The notes beneath the pieces were generated by a model, which had not been told where the DNA came from, ran no database searches, and worked only from the letters and a program-made list of their open reading frames with translations. From assembly GCA_020543525.1 (NCBI GenBank), contig JAHYIO010000027.1, positions 292,745 through 356,744 on the forward strand: DNA of 64,000 nt, given 5' to 3'. The stretch comes from Coriolopsis trogii. Lineage: Eukaryota > Basidiomycota > Agaricomycetes > Polyporales > Polyporaceae. This document shows, in pieces, positions 54,718 through 64,000 of this stretch. Within the stretch, counting starts at the first letter, position 1, and each line of letters begins with the position of its first letter. The position numbers and the translations under genes were made by a program.

Positions 54718-56273
54718 ATGCACCACTCATTCACACTGCGGGACGACCCTGTCGCATATCAGCAAGACCACTGTGGGCTCCCAGGGATCCTTGTCGTACG
54801 ATCCCGGGCATCGTGGTACCTTCTCGTCGGAAAGGGTGTGGTGATCTACGCGACGCGCATGGATCTAGATAGATACAAGATGAGTGTGCACGGCTGCCGT
54901 CATCTTGGCACTGATCTCTGCGCAGCCGCAGGTTGAAACGTTAGGACACGCGGCGCAGTGGCTGAAGGAGATGAACATGGTGCCGCGAGCGGACTCTGCA
55001 AAGTACAACTTTGCACTCCAGACACGGAAGAAGCACTTGCGGTTCGTGTGGTCCATTATTTACCATAGAGTGCTGTAATAGTGGAGAAGATCAACCGCGG
55101 AGACCTTGTTATTTAGTCGCTAGCGAGGTTATTTGTGCGCAGATCACAGACAAGCGCGAGAAGGCGTATGAGCGGAGCAGCTACCTCTTCCGTACTATCG
55201 AGGTGGATCTCATGGAGCCGTGACTTGGGGTGTGCGTTGGCAATTTCATGCATTTCCGTGATCAGCTGACGGGTCTGCAGCCGTCTCATCAACCATTCTT
55301 GCAGCCCCAACGGCGGTGCAAAGTCTGTCGACATCTCAAGCGGGAATGCTCCGTCTCAGGTGCGAATGCCGTCCATCTCACCAGGGTAGTATAGTCCATA
55401 CGTCTAGTTCTGAAGCAACCCTGTCGCTTCCGCTGTCTCGGTCATGCAATTTTCTAACTCATGTCCGATTCCCGTCTGGGAACACAATATACTGGCCCAG
55501 CCGCCAGCTCTTCCTTCTCCTCCCTCCTAGCTTTGAACTTGCTTCTCTCCGCCCCTCCGTCTCTCACTGCAATGTGCTTGTGCCCTCCCGGTCACCCTCA
55601 GCCCGTTGAACGTGACTATGTAAACAAGGCAGGAGCAGACCGAGGGCGGCTGCGAACGGCGCTGACGGATGCTCTCGGTGCGTCCTGCCACATATTCTCA
55701 CAAACATGTCGCTGTCAAGACTAACCCGCCCCAGTGTCAATCACAGAAAATCCACACGCAAGGATGTACTGGTCGCCAGAACGCTTCCGCCGGGAGGTGT
55801 TTGTGCGGTTCCGCCTCAAACTCGTCGGGTGGCCGCCGCACATCCCGTTCGGGAACCTCAGCAACTCATCCGGCCCGTCTTCGGCGCAGATACGCGAGCT
55901 GAACGGCCTCTGGGCCAGGGGCGAGCTCTTCTTTGACACGGCAACGCCAGAGGAGGTCGCTCATGCACGGAAGAGTCTTTCCCAGGCGATTCCCGGCCCC
56001 CTGTTCCAAGCTCCGGCCCCGACGTATGTGCGGCGGGACATGGGCAAGCGGCGCAAGCTGTACACCCGACATGTGAGGGAAGGCCCCAAGAGTGCAAAGA
56101 TAGTCGAGGATGAAGTGGATAGGGCGGCAGGCAGCGGTGAGCACGGCAGGAATAAGCTGATGATGTGCAAGGGCGGGGCCCGGTTGATCTGGCACAAGGG
56201 TGTGTGGCGGGAATTGGGACAGGGCGAGCTGTCTGACGACCCAATCTCTGACTACTCAGACGATGAGTTGTAG
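54718..56273 (+). pseudogene. Hypothetical agaricomycete protein, probably broken
   Basis: Reads in pieces: FTLRDDPVAYQQDHCGLPGI then LVVRSRASWYLLVGKGVVIY and ATRMDLDRYK (54718-54880); then VETLGHAAQWLKEMNMVPRA and LRFVWSIIYHRVL, stopped by taatag where EKINRGDLVI should continue; then ITDKREKAYERSSYLFRTIE; then ERDYVNKAGADRGRLRTALT, and a long last exon (about 55738-56273) with ARMYWSPERFRREVFVRFRL, KLVGWPPHIPFGNLSN, ELNGLWARGELFFDTATPEE and an acidic end SDYSDDEL. The last part, with its GWP..IPF..LS motif, resembles a recurrent unnamed domain of agaricomycete multigene families (memory, not searched). The premature stops indicate decay upstream, though the final exon is intact. Confidence 0.45.
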
Positions 56274-56458
56274 TGTACATTCATATGATGTTCCCTGCTT
56301 CTGCTGCTGTCCCCACAAAGTTCGTACAGACCTCCCTCCCAATTGTGATGGGTTGAGATCGACTGCTCTCTCACAAAGTTTGTGTCGTGCTCGAGACTGG
56401 GCCCACGTATGAATGAGAAATCAACATGCACAAGCAGGTGATCACAGGCTACTTTTCC

Positions 56459-57415
56459 TGCCGCGCAGGTAAGCAGGACGTGCGGTAAAAATTCGCCGCG
56501 AGTAGGCTCCCAGGCTGATGGTAGTCGTCTCTACAATGCTCCCGGCCGGGAGTCCCGGTCAACACGCAGCGCGGAACATGCTCAATAATTTGGATACATG
56601 ACCCTGACCGCCTCTACGGTAGCACTACTGCTCAATGTCCCATGAAGAGCCCCAATGAACTTGCAGCAATACATGAACCATACCATTCCTCATTCCTCGA
56701 TGCCCTAGCAGAAAGGCGGGCCCCTTCTCCAGTTGTCCCAGACGTTGACTCGGAAATTGACCTTGAGCGGGCATCAACAGACAAGCGAACAGTCTGGGAG
56801 CATCAGAGATCCGGTCAGCGGCAACAACGGTGATATCAGGAGAGCAGTCGTGCTCAGGCCATGTATTGTCAATAATCCACTGCGCATATTAACCCTAGGA
56901 CTGGCGTGACAGCTGCATCGAGGTCAACACGCACGATGACAAGCCTTCAAGCATGAGGCCAACATGCAGATATTCCGGAGAGGAAGCAAGACCGTGATTT
57001 GAAATAATTGTATGCACAACAAAAGCAAACCCTTTCAGCGATCTGTGTGCGATTGACGCGGCCTACTCACCTGCCGAGCGGGTAGACGTGCGTTACCAAC
57101 TCGCTACCAGCCGGGAGTCTCAGGCTTCTGTTATCCGGATATGCGACCCTGACCGCAAGAGATGTTGTCCCTCATACCATCCAACCGAAACACCGCTGCT
57201 CTGAGAACTCGGACTTGTGCGACAGCTGCGTCGAACACGCACGATGACAAGCATCTGTTCGTCATCTTTGAGCCCGAGGTCAACATGCAGATCTTCCATT
57301 GACGGAAGAATCTCTCGGACAGCGTCTGAAACAGATTCATTGCAACTATTGTATGTACTACAGAGTGAACTACCTTCAGCGACACGACTTTGAGACTCAC
57401 TTGGGCTTCGTGGAC
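56459..57415. repeat. Diverged tandem direct repeat in the spacer between duplication copies
   Basis: Unit 1 (about 56459-57071) and unit 2 (about 57072-57415) share ctgccg.gcgggta, a cgggagtc block, gaccctgaccgc, gacagctgc.tcga, acacgcacgatgacaagc, ggtcaacatgcagat.ttcc and caactattgtatg.ac-type blocks. Unit 1 holds some 270 bp absent from unit 2. A minus-strand frame in unit 2 (MEDLHVDLGLKDDEQMLVIV) looks coding but has no partner exons. Confidence 0.65.
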
Positions 57416-57460
57416 GAATCACGCTGAGCGACCACCTACCTCTGAGAACACGACTAAGAC

Positions 57461-57540
57461 AAATAGCCCACCTTTGAACGCATAGCCCATCTCTGAGACC
57501 AATAACCTACCTTTCAGACAAATAACCCACCTCTGAACGT
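57461..57540 (+). repeat. 20-bp minisatellite, four units, at the copy-2 breakpoint
   Basis: Units 57461-57480, 57481-57500, 57501-57520 and 57521-57540 are all exactly 20 bp, with consensus AATARCCYACCTYTGARMCN. A partial fifth copy of the core (cctacctctgag) lies at 57435-57446. The array ends about 125 bp before the left border of duplication copy 2. Confidence 0.85.
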
Positions 57541-57608
57541 CCAGAGGTAGACCATCGACCCGGGGAATCTTGCTCGCAAATCGTGCCTGTGGTGTGATCG
57601 CCAGCACG

Positions 57609-60600
57609 TCATGCGAGGCGAGAGTCCGCATCAGGGAGCACTCCGCGTCCTCCATCGCATCGCGTAAGTGGGATGGACTCCTGGCTCCTCTGCGAGCGCG
57701 AGTCGGGAGCGGAGGTCTCACGCGAGGCGGACGCGTACGGCTGCATGTCCGCGGGAGTCGTCCACGTCGCATGAGCATGGCCGCGGTCATAGTCGTGTTC
57801 GTGGTCGCCATGGCTGCGGCGAGTGCGATGGTGTTGCTGTTGCTGTTGCTGGCCCTCCGATCGATGGGAGGCGGCGCTGTGCCCGCTGTGAGACGTGCGG
57901 CTACTGTGGACGCTGTGGGAGGTTTGATGGCTATGAGCGCTGTGGGAGCTATGGACGCTCTCAGCGTGGGACCAGCTCGACGCGACACTGCGCGGGCGCG
58001 ACTGAGCGGGGGGAGATGGGTCCTCCGAGGGAGCCTCGCTCGCCGGGTAACTGCCCGAGTGATTCGTCGCAGATCGAGAACTGTACAGAGCGAGGCCCGT
58101 CCGCGGTCCCACCATTGCGTCGTGCTCGCGCTCATCTGGTGCACCGGTCATCGAGGGCTGTCGAGAGTGACGGGTCGAGGGACGCGACCCACGCCGTGGT
58201 TCCGTCACGCGAGGCTGGGAGTCCGCCAGTTGCATCAGGGACCGGTTCACATTCTCCAGGTCGCGCAGGCTACTGACGACCTGACGAGAGCTGCCGGCAC
58301 TGGCGCTCTGGTGTGGGCCTGGGTTGAAGAGGAGTCCCGACTCCGCGCCATCTCGGGCGGGCTCAGAACAGCCAGACACGGACATGTTGTCCCCAAAGAC
58401 CGAGGGAGCCTGCCTGGGAGTCAACGTGTCGGTGAGAACGACAGGGCCGCCGTTGAGTTCGCCGATTGGCAGCTGTTCGACAGACTCTGTCGGGCGTGTG
58501 AACAGATGGGGAGGTGGGAGGCCGTTGAGGTGAAGGTTGCCGAGGCTTGAGTTTCTGGATGACATCGTTGGGATTGTGCCCCACGAAGGCGCGGGAGAGG
58601 GCTCGACCTCGGGTTCCTCGGGCGCACGGCCTGTCGTCGAGCGTCCTGGTGGTGGAAGAGAGGCAATGGTGAGACCTAGAGGGTCGCTCATGCTCCTCGT
58701 CATGCTCTGCGGGGGCCCGGACCTGCCAGAATGGTTGGCATGTGGTGCGAGCATGGGCATCGCACTCAGAGACATGTTGGAGCTAGAGGCAGACGCAGCG
58801 ATCGTCCGATCAGACGAACCGAGAGGGTTGAGGAAGAGAGACGAAACTGCGGTGGAGGGTCCAGGCAACGGTCCATACTGTCCATGCTGCACGACACTGG
58901 TGCTCGGGCCCGCGACTGGGGCGTCCGATACACCGCTGAGTTGCAGCGGGTTGGCAGACGGGACAACGCTGCCGAAATCTGCGTCCACCTCTGAGGGCTC
59001 CCTGGCGATGACATAGGGCTCACGGGATTCATGTCCACGGGCCCTCACAGGCCATTTCGTAGTTTGCTCCTCGGGAACCCAAGTGATGCCAGTCGCGGGC
59101 AGATATACAGCGACATAACCCTCCTTGTGAGCAGGACCAGGACGCCACCCGAGAGGCGAATGTCCGGAGATGGGAGCATTGGGGGGAGGTACCCGGATAC
59201 GCGCAGACCCTGTCTCAGCAGCGGCGTGTGCAGTAGCCGTGGAAGGCATGGGAAGGGGAGGTATCACAGGCGGCGGGTCGAGGTTGGATGCATTAGACAC
59301 ATTCCCCCGCGAGAGGGTAGACGGGCCCAGGCAATCACTCGGTGGAGGGCGCAGGGATTCCAAGGGGACCTCGTTCGGCAATATCTCGTGTGGGTAGTCT
59401 TGATCACCGACCCAGACACAAGGCTTGCCAGGCTGCGGAGCGTATTGTCGTAGATGTTCTGGCCAGACGACTTCACCAATCCGCAGATCGCCAGAGTGCG
59501 GCGTGGGGGGAACGATCGGCCTCGGCGTCACGTCTGCATCTCCATCCGTCAGACGGGGCGGAATGACCCTCTGCGAATGCGGCGCACCAGGTATCACCGC
59601 GGATTTTCGCTGTGTGGTCTCCCGGCGGTCAGCGGCGGTCCTGTACTTTGGCTGGTCTCCGGTGGTGGCAGCGGCAAAATGGACTGAAGGCGCACGCGCC
59701 CGGGACCCACCCGAACTACTCCGTGACTGGGCTGTCGGTGCCGAGGAGGAGCGGCAGGGGGCGCACCCAGGCCAAGTGAAGCAACACCCCGCTGCGACGA
59801 GTGGACGCTAGACGCCACGTGTTCGCGAGTGAGGTTCGTGACGAGCGGAGTGTGTTCTGGAGGACGAGGAAGAGGATTTGGTGGTGGGTTTGTATATCGG
59901 TTGAGCTCCGCTTGTATTTGAGCGTTCTCCTGACGCAGCTGAGCGATCTGCGGGGGTAATTGGCGTTAGTGTCATGCGCGCAGGGTCCACTACGATGGGA
60001 GCCATTTACGATCGAACTTGCATGTCCCCTTTTTCCAAACCGGGACATGCATGTCCGTAACCCATCTCGCAATTGTAAAGCAACAGTCTCATTCTCGCTC
60101 CATGCATAGTGATAGGAGTTGTAGAACTGTAGAGCTTGTCTGCTCTGCTCGCCAGCCGCTGCGAGGACGATTCGAGAGACGACGGAGAAGCAGAGCGCCA
60201 GGCGCCAGCAGTGGTCCACAATCCCTCACAGTACGTCTATACATAGTGTGAATCATCATGGCAGGGGGCGCGAAGGGGGCGGACACCAGCGAGCTGGTTG
60301 AGGTGGGAACTTGAGACATGCATGTCCCCGGTTTGATGAACCCGGGGACATGCAAGTCTGATTGTTTAGTCTCCCATTACGCATGCATGCGCAAGTACTT
60401 ACCTCGCTGTGAGATGGGTTAGTCAGTCCGGTGTGTTCATCGCGCTGAGGCGTGAGACGCACCTTTGCAGTTTTTTTTCCATCTCATCGTATTGCATCAA
60501 GATGTTTCTCTCGACGGACATGGAAACGTCGAGGTCATGTTGCTTTACTTGTGCATGGCGTTCGTGCGTTACCCGGAGACGTTCGAGCAGCTCCTTGTCT

Positions 60601-61227
60601 CGCACTCTCTCGATCTGCAACGCTTTGTATTGGTGCAGGGCGAGGATGGAGTTCCTGAGAGCCTGGTGCTGAAGGAGAAAATGCAAGGGTTCCGGTTGGT
60701 CACTCGTACGACCCACGAGCGGCGCATACACGACCGCGGAGGGATGCGAAACAGGCACTCACAGTGCTCCCCGCGTTGTGCCCGAGCCACGCGTCCACCT
60801 CGGCGACGAGGGCGTTGATGTCCTCGTCCTCCGCATCCTCCGCGAAGAGCAGTCCCACGCGCCTCAGGAACTCGTTCTCCTCCGCCATCCGTCCAGTGGA
60901 GGTTGGACTGTCGCCAGAGGCCCGGTCAACGTGCAGCTTTTTGATGCGCTCCGGGTTGAAGGCCTTGCGGCACATGGGGCAATTGCTAGGATGGGTAGAC
61001 CTCAGGCAGCTGCGCGCCGCACGATATTAGTGTCGCAGGAAACGGGATCACAGAGCGCCTCCACGGTGGCTGGTATAGTCGGAAAAGCGGTGGAAAGTGG
61101 ATATGGATACGTACTCGTAGCAGAAGATGTGCCCGCACTGGATCGCATGTGGAGCTTTTGCGGGGGACGACCAGTTGTAAGCGTCCAGACAGACGTCGCA
61201 TTGGGAAGAAGGGTGGACGACGAGCAT
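57609..61227 (-). pseudogene. RING-finger gene, duplication copy 2, frameshifted and with altered C-terminus
   Basis: Exons correspond to those of copy 1: 61227-61115 (RING), 61009-60763, 60668-60463, the 4-nt microexon 60406-60403, and the large exon from 59947. RING ligands, coiled coil and microexon are intact. In the large exon one nucleotide is missing near 59743 (gagga for gaggga), so translation leaves the Pro/Ser frame and stops near 59594. The original frame then stays open from about 59597 to 57609 without a stop. Its end is also changed: instead of the last 57 or so residues of copy 1 it runs into unrelated sequence (LTRCDGGRGVLPDADSRLA). A truncated RING-plus-coiled-coil protein of roughly 280-300 residues could still be made. 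Confidence 0.75.
60015..60356. repeat. Foldback element with two hairpins in the RING intron, copy 2
   Basis: Hairpins at about 60015-60056 and 60315-60356. The right one is nearly perfect (CATGCATGTCCCCGG ... CCCGGGGACATGCAAG). The left stem has lost GG. The interior is about 80-100 bp longer than in copy 1, with shared ends and a differing middle. Confidence 0.75.
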
Positions 61228-61591
61228 CGCTGCGCTCTAGCCGTTCAAGGCCGAGTCTGCGCGTCGGGGAGACTGTTTTCTGTGAAGCAGCGGAGATGGT
61301 AAGTGGGGAGAGGAAAGAGGTGTATGCGGATTTCCTGTGAGTCAAGAGCGTCAACTGCAGCCATCACAACAACCAGACACTGCCACCCATTTCCGGAAGG
61401 TGCAGCGCCCCAGCTGTGCCTCCGCTTGGGCAACTGCATCGGACCTTGGGGGAACGAGGCGGCCGCGTGCAACGTTCGTATACATGGTTCGTGCCTCAGC
61501 GGACACCAGGGACGACGCAGAGAGCAGGGACCCGGGTCGCTGTCCGATCGCGCGCGCACGCTTGACGTCTGTCGGTCGCGCTCGACGCTCG

Positions 61592-61862
61592 TCTCCGTCT
61601 CCCGCTCGCTCGCTCTTCTCGAGCTCTCTCCTCGCTCGCTCTCCTCCACTTCTGCCTCTGCCTCTGTCTCTGCCTCTGTCTCTGCCTCTGTCTCTCGCCG
61701 CTCGCTTGCTCACTCGTCCCTCGCTCTTCGCTCACTCTCAAGACTCCTCGCTCGCTCTCCATCCCTACCTCTGCCTCTGCTCCGTCTCTGCCTCTCCCCG
61801 CTCGCTTGCTCACTCGTCCCTCGCTCTTCCCTCACTCTCAACACTCCCCCATCTGTACGCGT
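61592..61862 (+). repeat. Pyrimidine-rich CTCTGY minisatellite tract, copy 2
   Basis: Same structure as 51660-51930 with one base fewer at its left end (ctccgtctcc for ctccggtctcc). The repeat number is unchanged, which also argues for a recent duplication. Confidence 0.85.
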
Positions 61863-61883
61863 CTCAATTCACCGCTCGCCCCC

Positions 61884-63052
61884 GACCTTCTGCGCACTCT
61901 CGGTCGAGGAGGATATGGCAAGATGCTTCTCGCCCACGCGTCCTCTGGTGCTCGCTCGATGCACTTGGCAACACTCGTGAACTCGTCTCACTCGTGCTTC
62001 GTACGTCCACGTCCATCGCCTCTACTCACGCTATCCTGTCTCCTTCACTACCGCATCCTTCCCATCTAGTGCTTCTCTTGTTCTGCATCATCAGCACCCG
62101 ATCGACACGCTCAGGCTCTTGTCTGCGGAACTAGCCCTGGCCCATCATAATCCACGCGCAGAGTGCGACATCAAGCCTGCGAACATCTTGCTCGCAACTG
62201 TCCGCATACTTCACTGTGCTAGGACGACGATACGACTGACTTCTCCGCCAACGCCGCCCGTGCTCAAGGTAGGACTTGAATAATGAATCTGCGCCGCTCT
62301 GCCATCCTGCGGTCCCACTATTGTCTTCACATCGACACGCTCAGGCTCTTGTCTCCGGAACTGGCCCTGGCCCACGCACAGCGCGTCATACACTACCACA
62401 TCAAGCCTGCGAACATCTTGCTCGCGACTCCCTGGATACCTCTGTATGCTAGATACGACAACGGCCCAGACTCGTCCGAGCTGTCTCTCACCCGACGCTA
62501 CGCTGCTCCGGAACTCATCAAAGTGCCTCCGTTCTGGATTACGACGAGCGTGTGAACTACTACAGTCTAGTTATCTGCAATCCGAGTCCTTGTGTGCACC
62601 ACTCTGCCACCTATCGGCCTCCTGCTCCCATCCGGAACACTAATTCACTCTGCCGCTCACGCTGTCTCAAACTCTGTCTCCCTCACGACACCGTCCCCTT
62701 CTAGTGCTTCCCTCTATCTGTCTGACGACTCCGCCATCCGCTGAACTGGTCCTGGTCCTCGGACTCACGCGCAGGACGTCCAACATCAAGCCTGAGAACA
62801 TCTGCATCTCGGCCGACGGCTACATCGTGATCACGGACTTTGGGTCATCTAGGAACCGCGCTCTGCTGACGACTGACGAGTAGACGGGCTTGTCTCCGGC
62901 CCCAATGCCGCTTGGACCGCGTCTCGGACGTTCAGGCCGCTGTTCACCTCACGCTACGCTGCTCCGGAACTCCTCAAAGCGCCTGCGACGTCGACGGAGC
63001 TCGCGTGTGGGACTACTACAGTCTGAGTGTCATGCTGCGGGAACGAGTCTGA
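61884..63052 (+). pseudogene. Decayed protein-kinase locus, copy 2
   Basis: Counterpart of 51952-53553 with one catalytic-loop fragment fewer: fragments at about 62098-62205 and 62328-62435 only, plus the NIKPENICISADG fragment near 62783-62850. The stretch after DFGSSRN is further damaged: gagtag replaces gagtatgac, giving a stop at 62881. RVDYYSL is also frameshifted by an extra g near 63010. No function expected. Confidence 0.75.
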
Positions 63053-63093
63053 CGACTTGCTTGCGCATTCTGGGGACCGATGGGAGTGCGCTA

Positions 63094-63965
63094 GTCTGGG
63101 GTGAAACAATGGAAGGATGAGTCGGCGGTGCATGAGGACGTGATAGAGACGGCGTGTACGTACAACTCACGCTTAATGATATCGCTCCCGCTGGGAGCGC
63201 ACTCGCTGACCGTTGGTTGGAGCGGCAACAGCGCGCCATTGGCAGTGACAGTAAGTGGAAACAAAAGGTGAGTTTGCGGCGGCGGAGCCAAGGTGAGTGA
63301 CGGCGACTTACAACATGAGTCACTGCAAACGGAAGTGCGCTGTTGCCCGGTGGCCGAGGTGAGCGAGCACCCTGCACGTCATTGACAACCAGTCATACTC
63401 ACAACGTGCAGGCCTCCTCCGGGATGCGATGAGAGAGCGGAAGCGGGAGATGGAGCTCCTGCGCATAACACGTGCTGGCCGATCACACGCCGGCCGTCAC
63501 GACGACGATAACGAGTTTATGTCTAGCGACGACGATGTGCGAGGGGACGAAGACAGTCATCTTCGCGTTCGCGAGCTAACGAGTACTGGCGTGAACGAGG
63601 ACAGCGAGGAGCAGGATCAGGATCAGTTCCGCAAACCGGACGTCACTGACTCACGGACAATGGAAGGCACTCACCGACCGCTACCCCTGCTGTGCCTGAC
63701 GAGGTGAGTAAGAGAGAAAAGAGCGACGGGCTGAGGGCTGAGGGATGCTGGACAGCCTGACAGGACTCGGACAGGACTTCTTATGCAATCCGCCCGTATG
63801 CCGTTGCCCACGACGGGCGCCGTGTCCGCTCCTTCGCGTCGCACCATCATGACGCTCCACCTCTCGCCTTCCATGCACGACCGTCCCTGTCTCGCGTCAA
63901 AGTCGTTCAGGGTAGGATAATGAGGGAAGACGGAGCGGTTTGCCTCCGCCAAGCCTGGAAGAATG
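63094..63965 (+). other. Coding-like exons of unknown gene, copy 2
   Basis: Same two exon-like stretches as 53597-54470 (VHEDVIETACTYNSR..., and MRERKREMELLRITR... with the acidic HDDDNEFMSSDDD block). One g is lost in the first (cccgctggga for cccggctggga), shifting its frame. The continuation lies beyond the window. Confidence 0.4.
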
Positions 63966-64000
63966 GAAGTGAGTGATCAATCTATCTCTTGTCTTGACCA

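Larger units (their letters stand above)
57665..64000. repeat. Segmental duplication, copy 2 (runs off the window)
   Basis: Direct repeat of 47857-54504. Differences from copy 1 include the RING frameshift near 59743, an extra roughly 80 bp in the hairpin-bearing intron, 16 extra or changed bases in the second RING intron, loss of 434 bp among the kinase repeats, and a deletion that creates a stop near 62881. Most other stretches are almost identical, indicating a recent event. Confidence 0.95.

Noticed and set aside
57461..57540. CRISPR-like short repeats
   Set aside because: Units abut without spacers and are imperfect; this is a minisatellite in a eukaryotic genome.

Overview
The window is nuclear DNA of a filamentous basidiomycete, most likely an agaricomycete of the polypore type. 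Nearly every gene I could reconstruct is broken by many 50-70 bp introns with GTRNGT donors and CAG, TAG or sometimes AAG acceptors. Family content fits as well: a DUF6533 membrane protein, LRR-type F-box proteins, a fungal GH28 polygalacturonase and many small secreted proteins. There are no operons, CRISPR arrays or rRNA genes, and I found no convincing tRNA. All functions were assigned by reading translated exons; no database search was run.

Layout, 1-22 kb: the 5' end of a class I histone deacetylase (-, runs off the left edge); an F-box/LRR protein (+); two tandem copies of a unit that each encode a 45-49 residue secreted peptide with a conserved RQEPCC core (-); a DUF6533 seven-helix protein (+); an MFS transporter of about 19 exons (-); and two paralogous C2H2-like zinc-finger proteins (+) on either side of a gene-poor stretch with decayed coding remnants. 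22-36 kb: the TORC2 subunit Sin1/Avo1 (-), a second and related MFS transporter (-), a 713-residue F-box protein (+), a membrane-anchored J-domain protein (-) and a secreted 211-residue protein (-). 36-47 kb: an endopolygalacturonase (-), a gene-poor 4 kb with repeats, a 74-residue protein resembling only the N-terminal helical domain of cyanase (-), ribosomal protein uS11 (+) and a glycerol-3-phosphate/DHAP acyltransferase (+).

47-64 kb is different. A segment of at least 6.3 kb occurs twice in direct orientation, about 9.8-9.9 kb apart (about 47.86-54.50 kb and 57.66 kb to the right edge). Each copy holds a RING-finger gene (-), a divergent 5' region with a long pyrimidine tract, a decayed protein-kinase locus (+) and charged coding fragments (+). 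Copy 1 of the RING gene looks intact (1012 residues, with a 4-nt microexon). Copy 2 has a 1-nt frameshift and a different C-terminus. The kinase locus holds reiterated catalytic-loop fragments, and recombination between two of them accounts for a 434-bp difference between the copies. Foldback hairpins sit inside one RING intron in both copies, and a four-unit 20-bp minisatellite lies beside the copy-2 breakpoint.

Broadly, conserved housekeeping genes (HDAC, Sin1, uS11, acyltransferase, J protein) are interspersed with lineage-specific and expanding families (F-box, MFS, zinc finger, secreted peptides), and the right-hand quarter is a young, decaying segmental duplication.
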